Below are positions 19,301-27,592 of a stretch of DNA of 64,000 bases, in pieces (the first letter of the stretch is position 1; each line of letters starts with the position of its first letter). The stretch comes from Hyphomicrobiaceae bacterium UBA7697 (GTDB lineage: Bacteria > Pseudomonadota > Alphaproteobacteria > Rhizobiales > Methyloligellaceae). The position numbers and the translations under genes were made by a program. Location: assembly GCA_002482645.1 (NCBI GenBank), contig DLGJ01000005.1, forward strand, positions 861,098 through 925,097. Reading direction: 5' to 3'. The notes under the pieces were generated by a model, which was given only the letters and a program-made list of their open reading frames with translations, was not told where the DNA came from and did not search any database.

Positions 19301-19407
19301 CGGTCGTCTACACCTATCTATCCAGACGGGCTTTCGTCGAATTCGATGAAGTCGAGGAAAAACCGGCCGCCCAGGGCACCGTCGCCTCCGGAGCCCCGGT
19401 CGATTGA
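16312..19407 (+). CDS. RND multidrug efflux permease (AcrB/HAE1 type)
   Basis: The 1031-residue inner-membrane protein has the twelve-helix, two-loop layout of resistance-nodulation-division pumps. It opens with LSELSIKRPVFATVMSLVLVLVGL and has the proton-relay Asp pair in LAIGLVVDDAIVMLENIYRHVEEG (helix 4), plus a second-half repeat after ELAPVEDEG. It exports hydrophobic or amphiphilic compounds using the proton gradient. The GTG start at 16312 is four bases after the adaptor stop. Substrates cannot be predicted. Confidence 0.94.
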   Translation: MTLSELSIKRPVFATVMSLVLVLVGLVSYDRLSVREYPAIDPPVITVETDYPGASAAIVETQVTQVLEDSLAGIEGIDFITSISRQESSQITVTFKLDRNPDYAAADIRDRVGRVRGRLPEEIDEPIIQKREADAQPILYLAFSSKKHSALEITDYADRYVKDQLTTLNGVAEVRLFGDRAYSMRIWLDPERLAAYQLTPQDVENALRRQNVEVPSGRIESQQREFTVLAETDLRTPQQFNDLIVKDANGYLVRLSDVGQAELGALDERRVVRFNGEPAIAVGVIKQATANPLEVSEAVNKILPAITSSLPEGMQVRVAHDKSIFIAESIKNVYTTIGEAVVLVILIIFLFLRSVRATLIPLVTIPVSLIGAFALMYWLGFSINTLTLLALVLAIGLVVDDAIVMLENIYRHVEEGMSPVKAALVGSREISFAIIAMTITLAAVYAPIGFMTGLTGRLFTEFAWTLAGAVIVSGFVALTLSPMMCSKLLKRQSHHNFAYRVIERFLDGVTRGYRILLKGALAARPLVLLIGLAVACSSYFLFEALKSELAPVEDEGRINVNFRGPEGATIDFTDAYAKQLEDIALAVPEADRVFVVSGSPTVSQGRVILRVKPWDERERSQQEIGRSITPEVSAVTGVVAFPSNSPPLGQSSRSKPINFVIQTSQPYSELQKMVETLLDKIHDYPGLVDIESDLKLNSPQLDISVDREKAASMGIEIETLGRTLETMLGGRQVTRFKKEGQQYDVVVKVADIDRENPDDMRRIYVRGTDGAMVPLSNLITIRETVTPKELNHFNQLRAATITGQVAPGYSLSDGLAFLEKTADEVLPATAQIEYAGESREFREASANMYLTFLLALAFIYLVLAAQFESFTDPFIIMLTVPLSVTGALLALWWSGGTLNIYSQVGLVTLIGLITKHGILIVEFSNQLRSAGHPMLEAVIEAAALRLRPILMTTGAMVLGAVPLALAAGAGAESRQDIGWVIVGGLLVGTLFTLFVIPVVYTYLSRRAFVEFDEVEEKPAAQGTVASGAPVD

Positions 19408-19472
19408 GGCCGCGGAGTGCCGATCGGCCCCTTCGAGCCGGTGGAACGGCATCAACGATTGTCCACAACGAA

Positions 19473-20453
19473 TTAGGGTTGAATGGCGATGCCCCACGGC
19501 AGACGCCCAACCGGCACCGACTTCTCCGGTTTGAGCGTCGCGATATCGACGACGGTCATGTCGTTGGTCAGGCCGTTCGCGACGTAAAGTTTGGATCCGT
19601 CGGGGTGAACTTCAAGGTGCCAGGGGCGCTGACCGACCAGAACGTAGTTTTCGACCTCGAATGTGTCCGGGTTGATGACCGCAACCCGGTTGGCGGGGCC
19701 GAGCGCAACGAAGAGCTTTTTCCCGTCTTTCGAGAAGCGCATGCCGACCGGCTGAATCTGTTCCGGTGAAACGCCCGGAATCTCGAAGCCGATAACCTTG
19801 ACGATCTCATGCGTGCTACCGTCGATGACCGAAACCGTACCGCCGACCTCTGACGACACCCATACGCGCTGCCCGTCGGGCTGCCACTCCGCATGACGCG
19901 GGCGCGTGTCGACAAGGACGTTGGCGATCAGCTCGTTCGTGGCGGTATCGATGAAATGCGCCATGCTGGAACTCTCCGACGTCGCGACGGTGACCGTGCC
20001 GTCCGGACTGACGCGCATGCCTTCCGGCTCCACCCCGACGGGAACCTCCACGATCCGTTCGCCGCTATCGGGTTTCATGACGGTCACCATGGAGTCGTCC
20101 TCGTTGGCGATGTAGATCGTCTTGCCGTCCGGCGAGACATCCATGAGTTCCGGGTCCGGACCGGAATCCAACTCGCGGACGACTTCCAGCTTGTCCGCGT
20201 CGATCACCCCGACCACGTTGTCGTCGCCGAGACAGACGAAGACCTCCTTATTGTCCGGCGAGATCACGATCCCTCGGGGCCGGCGTCCCGTCTCGATGGT
20301 TTTGAGGACCTTGAGACTGTCGGAGTCCACGACCGTGACCGTATTGTCCCTCTCGTTCGACACGAAGATCTTGGCGGCGTTCACGGGCGACGCGGCAAGC
20401 ATGAGTACGGGCACAACGGCCAGAGCAGCGACGTTCAGGCGTTTCATCTTCAT
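19473..20453 (-). CDS. YVTN beta-propeller protein, PQQ-dehydrogenase associated
   Basis: The 326-residue protein has a signal peptide (ending PVNA, residue about 26) and about seven YVTN-type blades (IFVSNERDNTVTVVDSDS, VFVCLGDDNVVGVIDAD, IYIANEDDSMVTVM, LYVANGLTNDMTVVDI). It matches the beta-propeller family found next to PQQ-dependent alcohol dehydrogenases in methylotrophs. Its role there is not settled. The ATG at 20453 overlaps by one base the stop of the binding-protein gene, so translation is probably coupled. It is the last gene of the xoxF operon. Confidence 0.88.
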   Translation of the reverse strand: MKMKRLNVAALAVVPVLMLAASPVNAAKIFVSNERDNTVTVVDSDSLKVLKTIETGRRPRGIVISPDNKEVFVCLGDDNVVGVIDADKLEVVRELDSGPDPELMDVSPDGKTIYIANEDDSMVTVMKPDSGERIVEVPVGVEPEGMRVSPDGTVTVATSESSSMAHFIDTATNELIANVLVDTRPRHAEWQPDGQRVWVSSEVGGTVSVIDGSTHEIVKVIGFEIPGVSPEQIQPVGMRFSKDGKKLFVALGPANRVAVINPDTFEVENYVLVGQRPWHLEVHPDGSKLYVANGLTNDMTVVDIATLKPEKSVPVGRLPWGIAIQP

Positions 20454-21757
20454 TAGCGCGATACGGTTGCTTTTTGTGGTTGAGCGTTGGGAAAGCGGCA
20501 GGCTGTCTCCGGTGCGTCGAAGCCGAGCGTATCCGCTGGGTAGTGCTGGTGCAGGAAACCCTCCTGCGGGGAGAGCGAGACGAGCGCGCGCGGGGCCATG
20601 ATCAGGATCGGCTGACGGAGCTGATGGTCCCAGGGCCGGACCGTCATCTTCTGGCCCTTGAAGCCGGCAACCTGGAACTTGTTGGAGAGCATGTAGTCCC
20701 GCAAGCCGGCGGCGTCGTGCTTCGGCGACCGCGTCGCGGCCTCGCCGAACGCCCGCACCGCGAGCCAGCCTGCGTAGTCGCGCTCCGTCATCTCGCGGCC
20801 CGCCAGTTTCTGAAAGCCGGTCTGCAACGACATGCCGCCCCATTGTTCGAAGGCGCGGTGCCAGATCGACGATGTGAGGCCGTGCGTACCCACCACGGGA
20901 TCGGGATCGGCGGTACGAAACGGGACGTACTCGCCGAAGGCTTCGCTTGTGTCTATGACGAAGATGACGTCGTGCGCGGCTGCGTTTTGCGTCGCCAGAG
21001 GAATTTGCGTTTGGATCTGCTGGTGCCCGGTCTCGACCCGGCGCGCGCCCGCCTCGAATTTGTACGTGCGTTCCTCGACCACCTCACCGCCAAAGCGCTT
21101 GGCCGCGCGCTTCACCGCGTTGGCATAGTCTTCGTCGTCGGGCGCGGTCCCCTTCACGATGAACCAGCGGGGCCACTTTTTCCAAATGAGATACTGCGCG
21201 AGTGCATCGGCGCGCATGGCCCAGTTCGGAACGACATGGATGACGTTGTAGCGGCAATCGCCCTGCCGGAGCCGGTCGTCGGCCGACCGGGCATTCAAGA
21301 TGAGCGCGTTCTGCGCTTCGGGAAGGTCGGCGACCGCGAGGAGGTCGTGCGGCTCCAGGTCGGCCACGACGAGCTGCGGGTCGCCGGCGAAAATTTTTTT
21401 CGCTTCGGCGACCACATCGCCGTCTTCGGGGACGATATGCTCGTGGAGCACGGTCTCGACCCCCAGGAAACGTCCGGTCGCGTTGTTGTCGAGGATGCCG
21501 AGCCGCGCGCCTTGGACGCCTTTGTCGGTGAGTACGGGCTCCATTAGCGACAATGGGATCGGCTCTTTGTACTGCTTTCCGAGATAGACGATGCCGACAG
21601 TCGTCTTGGGCTTCGGTGTCGCCGGCTTTAGGGCAGAGGTTGCGTTTTCGGGGCGGACGTTCTTCACCGTGCCTTCCGCATCCACCGCCTGGCCAGGGAC
21701 CACCCACGCAATGGACAGTGCGAAGGCCGCAATCGAAGATAGCCCGCCGTGCCGCAT
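20453..21757 (-). CDS. ABC-type substrate-binding protein of the PQQ-dehydrogenase system
   Basis: The 434-residue periplasmic binding protein has a signal peptide (ending PGQAVDA) and a branched-chain-amino-acid-binding-protein fold: VGIVYLGKQYKEPIPLSLMEPVLTD at the first strand, then LVVADLEPHDLLAVADLPEAQNALILNARSADD. It belongs to the binding-protein family described with PQQ-dependent alcohol dehydrogenases. No cognate ABC permease genes follow in this operon. The ATG at 21757 overlaps the stop of the previous gene (TGATG); a GTG one codon earlier is possible. It may bind a dehydrogenase substrate, cofactor or metal complex; this is inference. Confidence 0.87.
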   Translation of the reverse strand: MRHGGLSSIAAFALSIAWVVPGQAVDAEGTVKNVRPENATSALKPATPKPKTTVGIVYLGKQYKEPIPLSLMEPVLTDKGVQGARLGILDNNATGRFLGVETVLHEHIVPEDGDVVAEAKKIFAGDPQLVVADLEPHDLLAVADLPEAQNALILNARSADDRLRQGDCRYNVIHVVPNWAMRADALAQYLIWKKWPRWFIVKGTAPDDEDYANAVKRAAKRFGGEVVEERTYKFEAGARRVETGHQQIQTQIPLATQNAAAHDVIFVIDTSEAFGEYVPFRTADPDPVVGTHGLTSSIWHRAFEQWGGMSLQTGFQKLAGREMTERDYAGWLAVRAFGEAATRSPKHDAAGLRDYMLSNKFQVAGFKGQKMTVRPWDHQLRQPILIMAPRALVSLSPQEGFLHQHYPADTLGFDAPETACRFPNAQPQKATVSR

Positions 21758-23691
21758 CACTGTCCTGCCGTAACGTTCGCATCCGAGGATGACTTGGGCT
21801 CGCTCCCGAGACGGCTCCCGGCGCCGTTCTTGGGCGGTGCCGCCGCATGATTGGCCAGGAGTTCGAGCTGCTGCGCCGCGGCTTTGTTTTGATTGGCCTT
21901 GGCGATATCGAGTGCCGTCTGCCCCTCGGGCGATTTCGCGTTCGCATCGGCGCCAGCTTGAAGCAGCAAACCGATCAGCGGCGGATTGTCGTGGGCGGCC
22001 GCGATCATGAGCGGCGTTACGCCCTTGGCGCTTCTGGCGTTGACGTCGGCACCCGATTTGATCAGCCGGCGGCCGATATCGACCGAACTCATGCCTTGAT
22101 TGAATCGTGCCGCCCGTCCTTTCGCGAGGGGTTGGCTAGCAATTAGCATTAGCGGGGTGAGGCGTTCGGCGCCCGCGGGCACATCTGTCTTCGCGCCCAA
22201 ATCCATCAACGTATTCGCGGCGAAGAACTTACTTTCGAGAATGGCGATGCTGAGAGGCGTCGAACCGTCCGGTGCGGTGCGTTCGAGTTCGGCGCCACCT
22301 TTGGAAAGAGCTTCGATCGACGGCACGTGATTGCGAAATGCAGCGTGAAGCACGGGTGTCCACCCGTCGCGGTCCGGCAGGTTTGGGTCCGCTCCCTTCT
22401 CGAGAAGGAACGAGATCATCTCCGAATCGCGTTCCCGTGCCGCGACATGGAGCGGAGCGAGTCCCATGAGATTGAGCTTATCGACATCCGCGCCGCGATC
22501 GAGAAGAAGCGCAACCCGCTCCCGGTCGGTGGCGACGACTGCGTTGCTCAGTTCTTCATGGATGTTCGCGCCGTCCTCTAGCCAGCCGTCGAGACGGCCG
22601 GCCGTCACGACCTGGTCGGCCGATGCCTGGTCCTTGTCCAGAGCCTTGCGGTTCTCGGTCAGCGGCGTGAGATAGAGCCTGCGGGCCTTTTCCTGTCTGT
22701 CGGTGAAGAAGGTGCCGTGGGAGGGAATATCCCCGGAAACGACGCATTTGCTGCACTGAACGAGCGGCACGCCAAAGGACTTCAGGATCTCGGCGATCTC
22801 GCCTTTGTTGTTCTCCAAAGCGTCGTCGAGCATGTATTTCAGCACGACATTGGTGGGCTGAACGCCGATCGCGAGATCGAACTCAAGCGGGACCTCGTCG
22901 TCCATCAGGTTCGCAGGCTGGATCGAGACCGGTTCTCCGCGTTTGGCCTTGAGGAATCCGGCGAAGGGTCCGAACACCCCAGCGATGTCGAGCTCGCCGT
23001 CGATGACCTGCTGCACTTGGCGCCAAGGCTGCTTTTCCGTCTCTATGTCGGCGTCGTGGCTGAGGACGTGGATATTGATGTCCCTCAACACACCGTGCTT
23101 CGCCAAAGCCAGCCGCAGACCGGAATGCTGGTAGACGCCGAGCCGGAGCTCTTCGAGCCGCGGATCGTCCAGGTCCTCGATGACGATCCCATCCTCTTCG
23201 CGCGTCACGAAGACGTACGGCGTTCGATAGATTGGCGTCGTCGTGAGGACGCGGTCGTAGTCCGCCGGCATTCCAAGCAACACGTCGCATTCGTGGTTGT
23301 CGAACGTTTGCCGGGTGAGGCCACGGTCGATGGCGGGCCGCCAGAAATAGGTGATCCTGGCGCCGAGCGACTTGGCGACGATGTCGATAATCTCATTTTC
23401 GATGCCTTCGCGCTTGATGGTCGACAGCGGCATATTGCCGGGATCCGCACAGACACGCAGCGTGTCGATCTTCTTCTTGCGCGCGATGGCTTTGGCCGCC
23501 GTGTGCTCCGCCGGGGTCAGCTCGTCGAACGTCTTGTTGGCGAAGCCGTCGCTCAGGAACTGCGCGGAGTCTTCGGCAAGGGCGGAATCTTCGGCAATGG
23601 CGGAGTCTTCGGCAAGTGCAGAGTCCGGACCAGCCGAAACGAGGGCAAAGAAAGATGCCGCAAGCGCGGCAGACATTCGGCGGCAAATCAA
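21757..23691 (-). CDS. Quinoprotein-associated binding protein fused to ankyrin repeats
   Basis: The 644-residue protein has three parts. A signal peptide (about 1-27) is followed by a three-copy LAEDSA/IAEDSA repeat. Residues about 75-320 form a solute-binding domain of the quinoprotein-dehydrogenase-associated (XoxJ/MoxJ-like) family: LRVCADPGNMPLS, CDVLLGMPADYDRVLTTTPIYRTPYVFV, and a CSKC pair at 313-316 before GDIPSHG. Residues about 365-615 are ankyrin repeats (GLAPLHVAARERDSEMISFLLEKGADPN, GWTPVLHAAFRN, GVTPLMIAAAHDNPPLIGLLLQAGADAN). XoxJ-type proteins help mature or activate the dehydrogenase. I begin at the TTG at 23691, which gives a basic n-region; ATG 23676 is the alternative. The gene lies 89 bases after xoxF. 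Confidence 0.85.
   Translation of the reverse strand: MICRRMSAALAASFFALVSAGPDSALAEDSAIAEDSALAEDSAQFLSDGFANKTFDELTPAEHTAAKAIARKKKIDTLRVCADPGNMPLSTIKREGIENEIIDIVAKSLGARITYFWRPAIDRGLTRQTFDNHECDVLLGMPADYDRVLTTTPIYRTPYVFVTREEDGIVIEDLDDPRLEELRLGVYQHSGLRLALAKHGVLRDINIHVLSHDADIETEKQPWRQVQQVIDGELDIAGVFGPFAGFLKAKRGEPVSIQPANLMDDEVPLEFDLAIGVQPTNVVLKYMLDDALENNKGEIAEILKSFGVPLVQCSKCVVSGDIPSHGTFFTDRQEKARRLYLTPLTENRKALDKDQASADQVVTAGRLDGWLEDGANIHEELSNAVVATDRERVALLLDRGADVDKLNLMGLAPLHVAARERDSEMISFLLEKGADPNLPDRDGWTPVLHAAFRNHVPSIEALSKGGAELERTAPDGSTPLSIAILESKFFAANTLMDLGAKTDVPAGAERLTPLMLIASQPLAKGRAARFNQGMSSVDIGRRLIKSGADVNARSAKGVTPLMIAAAHDNPPLIGLLLQAGADANAKSPEGQTALDIAKANQNKAAAQQLELLANHAAAPPKNGAGSRLGSEPKSSSDANVTAGQ
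23564..23617. repeat. Three-copy 18-bp in-frame tandem repeat
   Basis: Three 18-bp units (23564-23581, 23582-23599, 23600-23617; near-identical GCGGAGTCTTCGGCAAGG) encode six-residue A-E-D-S-A-L/I repeats directly after the signal peptide of the ankyrin fusion protein. A degenerate fourth unit begins at 23618. Confidence 0.9.
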
Positions 23692-23780
23692 TTCACAACC
23701 CTGACCTGACTCGAGAAGACGAACGATGGGGGTGACGCCAGGCGGAGTTTCCCCCGCCCGGCGCCACTGACAAGCCGTAG

Positions 23781-25697
23781 CTAGTCGGAGAGTCTGAAGG
23801 TGTAGACAGTGCCACCCTGAGGGATGCTGTTGAGGCCCGTGGCCTTGGCCATGGCCGTCGCACCGATTGCACCGAACTTGTCGTCCATATCGAGACCGGC
23901 CGTGACCGGAAGGCCGATCCATCCGCCGATGCCCGAGGGCACGGACACGTATTGCTTCCCATCGACCTTATAGGTGATTGGGTTGCCGACGATGCCGGAC
24001 CCAAGCTTGCGGCTCCAGACGATCTTGCCCGTTTCCCGGTCCACCGCGCGGAAGTCGCCGCCCAGCGAGCCGTAAAAGACGAGCCCGCCGTCGGTGACGA
24101 GGGCGCCGCCCCAGTTCGGGTAGGGATCGGGAATTTCCCAGATCGTCTCACCGGTCAGCACGTCGAACTTCTTGAACTTGCCGGTGACGCCAGGCTTTTC
24201 GGGATACATGTACACATTCGCGAACACGTAGACCGTGCCTTGCTGCGTATGCGTACGCTCCTGCGGCTCGTCTTCCATGCACCAATTGTTGGTGGGGCAA
24301 TAAGCCATGTTGGGCTCGTTCGGATCGATGGCGCAAGGCTGACGATCCTTGCCACCCATGGCGGACGGGCAGGCCGAGGTGTTCACGCCGATTTCGAACG
24401 GCGAGTGCTCCTTCACCTTGATCGGACGGCCTGTCTTCAGGTCGACCTTTTCAGCCCAGTCGACGGTCACGAATTTGTGGGCACGAAGGAGCGTTCCGTC
24501 GGCCCGGTCGAGCACATAGGCAAAGCCGTTCCGGTCGAAATGAACGAGCGTCTTGCGCGGCTTACCGTCGACTTCCATGTCGACGAGGATGTTCTCGTTC
24601 ACACCGTCATAGTCCCACTGGTCGAACGGTGTCATCTGGTACGCCCAGACGGCTTCGCCGGTGTCCACCTTGCGAGCGAAGATGGTCATGGACCACTTGT
24701 TGTCGAAGGGACCCGAGCCAAGCTTTTCATCGTACTCGTTGCACTTCTCATGGGTGTGATCGTCACCCTCGAGGGCACAACGAAGACCGGGGCTCCAGTG
24801 CCCGGGGTTACCAGTGGCGGCGTAGATCAATTTCAGCTCTGGATCGTAGCTGAAATAGCCCCACGGCGCGCCACCGCCGATTTTCCACTCATCCTTCGGA
24901 TAGGTGACGATGCCGAGATCCTTGCCGGCGGTTCCGTAATGCGGGTTGGCCTTGTTGGTTTCCGGCGTCAGGCAGACATCCTTGTCCGAGCCAGTGGACT
25001 GGCAGGTCCAAACTTTCTCGCCGGTGTCCACATCGTAGGCGTCCAGACGGCCGCGTGCGGCGAACTCGTCCCCGCCGAACCCGGCCACAACCAGGTTCTC
25101 CGCGATCATCGCCGGCCCGGTATGGGTCTCGCCATGCTCCGGATAGGCGTGCTTGACGGTCCAGATTTCCTTACCGGTCTTTCCGTCCAGCGCGATGACA
25201 AAGCCGTCCAGAGTATGGAAGATCACCTTGCCACGGGCGAAGTTCAGCCCACGGTTCACCGTGTCGCAGCACGCGCGCGGAATCGCCGACTCGTCGCGAT
25301 CGTTCTTCTTGACGTAATTCCAGATCTGCTTCGGGTTGTCGGGATCGGTCAGGTCGAGTGCCTGAACGACATTGCAAAGCGGCATGGACGGGCAACCGCT
25401 GACGAAATACATCATCGGCGTGCCGTTATCCAACTTCACCACCACGGGCTGACCTTCTTGGCCACGCAGCGAGTTCATGGACTGTGCCCAGATCATCTGG
25501 AGCTTGCCGACGGTGTCTTTATTGATGTCGCTGAGCGTACTATGACGCGTCAGTTGGTTGTCGCGGCCGGGCGCGGGCCACTGATTGGGATCCTCCACCC
25601 TCTTGTCGATTTCGGCCGAAGCGGACTTCGCCGTGGCCGGTGCCGGCGCAAGCAGTAGTGCCGCGGCGATGCCTAGCCCTAGTACACCATATTTCAT
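23781..25697 (-). CDS. xoxF: PQQ methanol dehydrogenase, lanthanide-dependent XoxF type
   Basis: The 638-residue periplasmic quinoprotein has a signal peptide (ending ATAK, about 23) and the eight-bladed PQQ propeller. The vicinal disulfide is Cys143-Cys144 in RACCDTVNRG. Metal/PQQ ligands are Glu211 (GGDEFAARG), Asn297 (ATGNPGHWSP) and catalytic Asp362, with a second Asp at 364 (QWDYDGVNE). The extra Asp is the known marker of lanthanide-dependent enzymes; calcium MxaF has Ala there. Arg389 lies in HFDRNGFAYV. An insertion with two cysteines (RCALEG...KCNEYDE, about 306-325) is absent from XoxF5 as I remember it, so this is probably another XoxF clade. GGGAGGAG lies eight bases before the ATG. 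It is the first gene of its operon; no cytochrome c-L gene is seen. Confidence 0.92.
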   Translation of the reverse strand: MKYGVLGLGIAAALLLAPAPATAKSASAEIDKRVEDPNQWPAPGRDNQLTRHSTLSDINKDTVGKLQMIWAQSMNSLRGQEGQPVVVKLDNGTPMMYFVSGCPSMPLCNVVQALDLTDPDNPKQIWNYVKKNDRDESAIPRACCDTVNRGLNFARGKVIFHTLDGFVIALDGKTGKEIWTVKHAYPEHGETHTGPAMIAENLVVAGFGGDEFAARGRLDAYDVDTGEKVWTCQSTGSDKDVCLTPETNKANPHYGTAGKDLGIVTYPKDEWKIGGGAPWGYFSYDPELKLIYAATGNPGHWSPGLRCALEGDDHTHEKCNEYDEKLGSGPFDNKWSMTIFARKVDTGEAVWAYQMTPFDQWDYDGVNENILVDMEVDGKPRKTLVHFDRNGFAYVLDRADGTLLRAHKFVTVDWAEKVDLKTGRPIKVKEHSPFEIGVNTSACPSAMGGKDRQPCAIDPNEPNMAYCPTNNWCMEDEPQERTHTQQGTVYVFANVYMYPEKPGVTGKFKKFDVLTGETIWEIPDPYPNWGGALVTDGGLVFYGSLGGDFRAVDRETGKIVWSRKLGSGIVGNPITYKVDGKQYVSVPSGIGGWIGLPVTAGLDMDDKFGAIGATAMAKATGLNSIPQGGTVYTFRLSD

Positions 25698-26299
25698 CTC
25701 GGTTGCTCCTCCCGAATAGTCCGAGTGACGCTTTCAGTTGTCCTCCGTCTGCCGGGTACCGGCGCGACTGGACAACAGATCGAGAGAGCATTGAACGGCC
25801 GAGCCGTCCGTATGCGCGTTTTCCCGAGATAAAGAAGGCGTGGCAGTCAACATGCCCCTTCATCCCGGCAAGTGCGGATAGGCGGTTCGAGTATTCTCAA
25901 GACTCTCGAAGGGTGCATGCTATCCTGCGACGCTATGCATGATGTTCCAGACATGCTTGAGAAAACGCGCGAGGCTCTGGGCGAACTTGTGCTGATATTT
26001 TGGAGAATTTCTCCTGAGTTCCAGCAACGCATATTCCCCAAAGCGATCGCCTCACTCCAGTACGATCATGCCGTGGGATGCCGGTGCCCCAGGCGGCATG
26101 TCGTAAGCGCATGCGCGCAGGCTGCGGAGAGAACGGGAAGGCGGCATCCGCGAGCCGCGTCCCCGATAGGAGTCTCGGCTAAAGGCCAAGCGCAGACGGA
26201 AGCGCTTCGCTCGGGAATGTTCGTTGCCGAAACCGGTACTGGCTCATGGCCGCTTCCGCTCGACCGCGCGGGACGGCCTTCGCGATGGAGACGTCTCGT
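25698..26299. other. Intergenic region; xoxF upstream DNA
   Basis: About 600 bp between the xoxF start and the end of the helicase gene. The xoxF promoter must lie at the left side, but no clear -35/-10 pair was picked. A plus-strand frame running from 25872 into the helicase gene is not convincing. No repeats or hairpins were noted. Confidence 0.5.
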
Positions 26300-27592
26300 C
26301 TACAAAGAGCGGTCCCGTCGTTGGCGGCCGTTTCGGGGCTTGGCCGGCCCGGCCGCAGCGGCCGCATTCGGCGACCGCCGCCGGGAACGCCGCCGCCCCG
26401 ACGGCGCGCCCGCTTTGCCGCCATTCGGCCGCGAATGCACGGTCTCGTCGCGCTCCTCCGATAGAGGATGCTCGGCCGTCTCGACATTCGCCCGCATGAG
26501 CCGCTCGATGGCTTTGAGATAGGGCACTTCGCCGCTCTCGCAGAGCGACAACGCGATGCCCCCGGCTCCGGCGCGCGCCGTTCGCCCGATACGGTGCACA
26601 TAGCTCTCCGGTTCGTTCGGCAATTCGTAATTGATGACGTGCGAAATGCCGGGAACGTCGATGCCTCGCGCGGCGATGTCGGTCGCGACGAGAACGCGCA
26701 CTTGGCCGCTGCGGAATCCATTGAGGGCTTTCACCCGTGCGTTCTGCGCCTTGTTGCCGTGCAGAGCGGCCGCGACGATCCCGTCCTGGACGAGATTGCG
26801 GCAAACGCGATCGGCGCTGCGCTTCGTCCGGGTGAACACGATCGCCTGGCCCACCTTGGGATCGTTGACGAGTTCGGCCAGCACCGAGCGCTTGTTTTGC
26901 TTGCTCACGAAGTAGGCGCGTTGCTCGATGCGGTCGACGGTGACATTGACCGGCGAGATGTCGACGCGGATGGGATCGCGCAACACGTCGCGTGCGAGCT
27001 TGCCGATGGAGGCCTGCATCGTTGCCGAAAAGAGCAACGTCTGGCGCTGCTTGGTGCCGCACAGAGCAATGATCTTCCGGACATCTCTGATGAAGCCCAT
27101 GTCGAGCATGCGGTCGGCTTCATCGAGCACCAACACGGAAACCTCGTTCAGCCGGACGTGTCCTTGATCGCAGAGATCGAGCAGGCGGCCGGGGGTCGCG
27201 ATGAGAATGTCAATGCCCGCTCGGAGCGCCTTGACCTGGTGTCCCTGTCCGACGCCCCCAAAGATCACCGCGGCGTTCAGCTTGGTATGGCGCCCATAGG
27301 CGTTGACGCGATCGCCGATTTGACCTGCCAGCTCGCGTGTCGGCGCCAGGATGAGCGCGCGCGGCGCGCCTGGCTTGCGCGATGCGTTGTCGAGGGACAG
27401 CCGGTGCAGGATCGGCAATGAGAAAGCTGCCGTCTTGCCCGTTCCCGTTTCCGCGATTCCGAGTAGATCGCGGCCGTTAAGAAGCGCGGGAATGGCCTGA
27501 ACTTGGATTGGGGTGGGAGTGAGGTGCTTCTCTGTTTTGAGGGCACGTTGCAGTGGCCCGGCAAGGCCGAGCGAGTCGAAAGTCGCAGTCAC
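26300..27592 (-). CDS. DEAD-box ATP-dependent RNA helicase
   Basis: The 430-residue protein carries all helicase motifs in order: Q motif TPTPIQVQAIP, Walker A AETGTGKT, PTRELA, TPGRLLD, DEAD, SAT, the Ib-V region GIVAAALHGNK...VATDIAARGIDVPG, and VI HRIGRTARAG. It ends in an Arg-rich tail (SGRRRSRRRSPN and on) as in RhlE-like helicases. It unwinds structured RNA, probably in ribosome assembly or cold adaptation. The start is a GTG at 27592 in front of TATFDSLGL with AAGGA upstream; the frame is open to 27772. It is a single gene with no operon partner. Confidence 0.93.
   Translation of the reverse strand: MTATFDSLGLAGPLQRALKTEKHLTPTPIQVQAIPALLNGRDLLGIAETGTGKTAAFSLPILHRLSLDNASRKPGAPRALILAPTRELAGQIGDRVNAYGRHTKLNAAVIFGGVGQGHQVKALRAGIDILIATPGRLLDLCDQGHVRLNEVSVLVLDEADRMLDMGFIRDVRKIIALCGTKQRQTLLFSATMQASIGKLARDVLRDPIRVDISPVNVTVDRIEQRAYFVSKQNKRSVLAELVNDPKVGQAIVFTRTKRSADRVCRNLVQDGIVAAALHGNKAQNARVKALNGFRSGQVRVLVATDIAARGIDVPGISHVINYELPNEPESYVHRIGRTARAGAGGIALSLCESGEVPYLKAIERLMRANVETAEHPLSEERDETVHSRPNGGKAGAPSGRRRSRRRSPNAAAAAGPAKPRNGRQRRDRSL

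Noticed and set aside
22717..23709. 330-codon plus-strand frame
   Set aside because: It is the antisense shadow of the binding/ankyrin fusion gene; high-GC codon use keeps such frames open.
23781..25697. Calcium methanol dehydrogenase MxaF
   Set aside because: The second Asp after the catalytic Asp (WDYD) and the absence of mxaJGI neighbours favour the lanthanide XoxF type.
25872..26522. 216-codon plus-strand frame overlapping the helicase 3' end
   Set aside because: Arg/Pro-rich in its second half, antisense to the helicase, with no ribosome site and no family resemblance.
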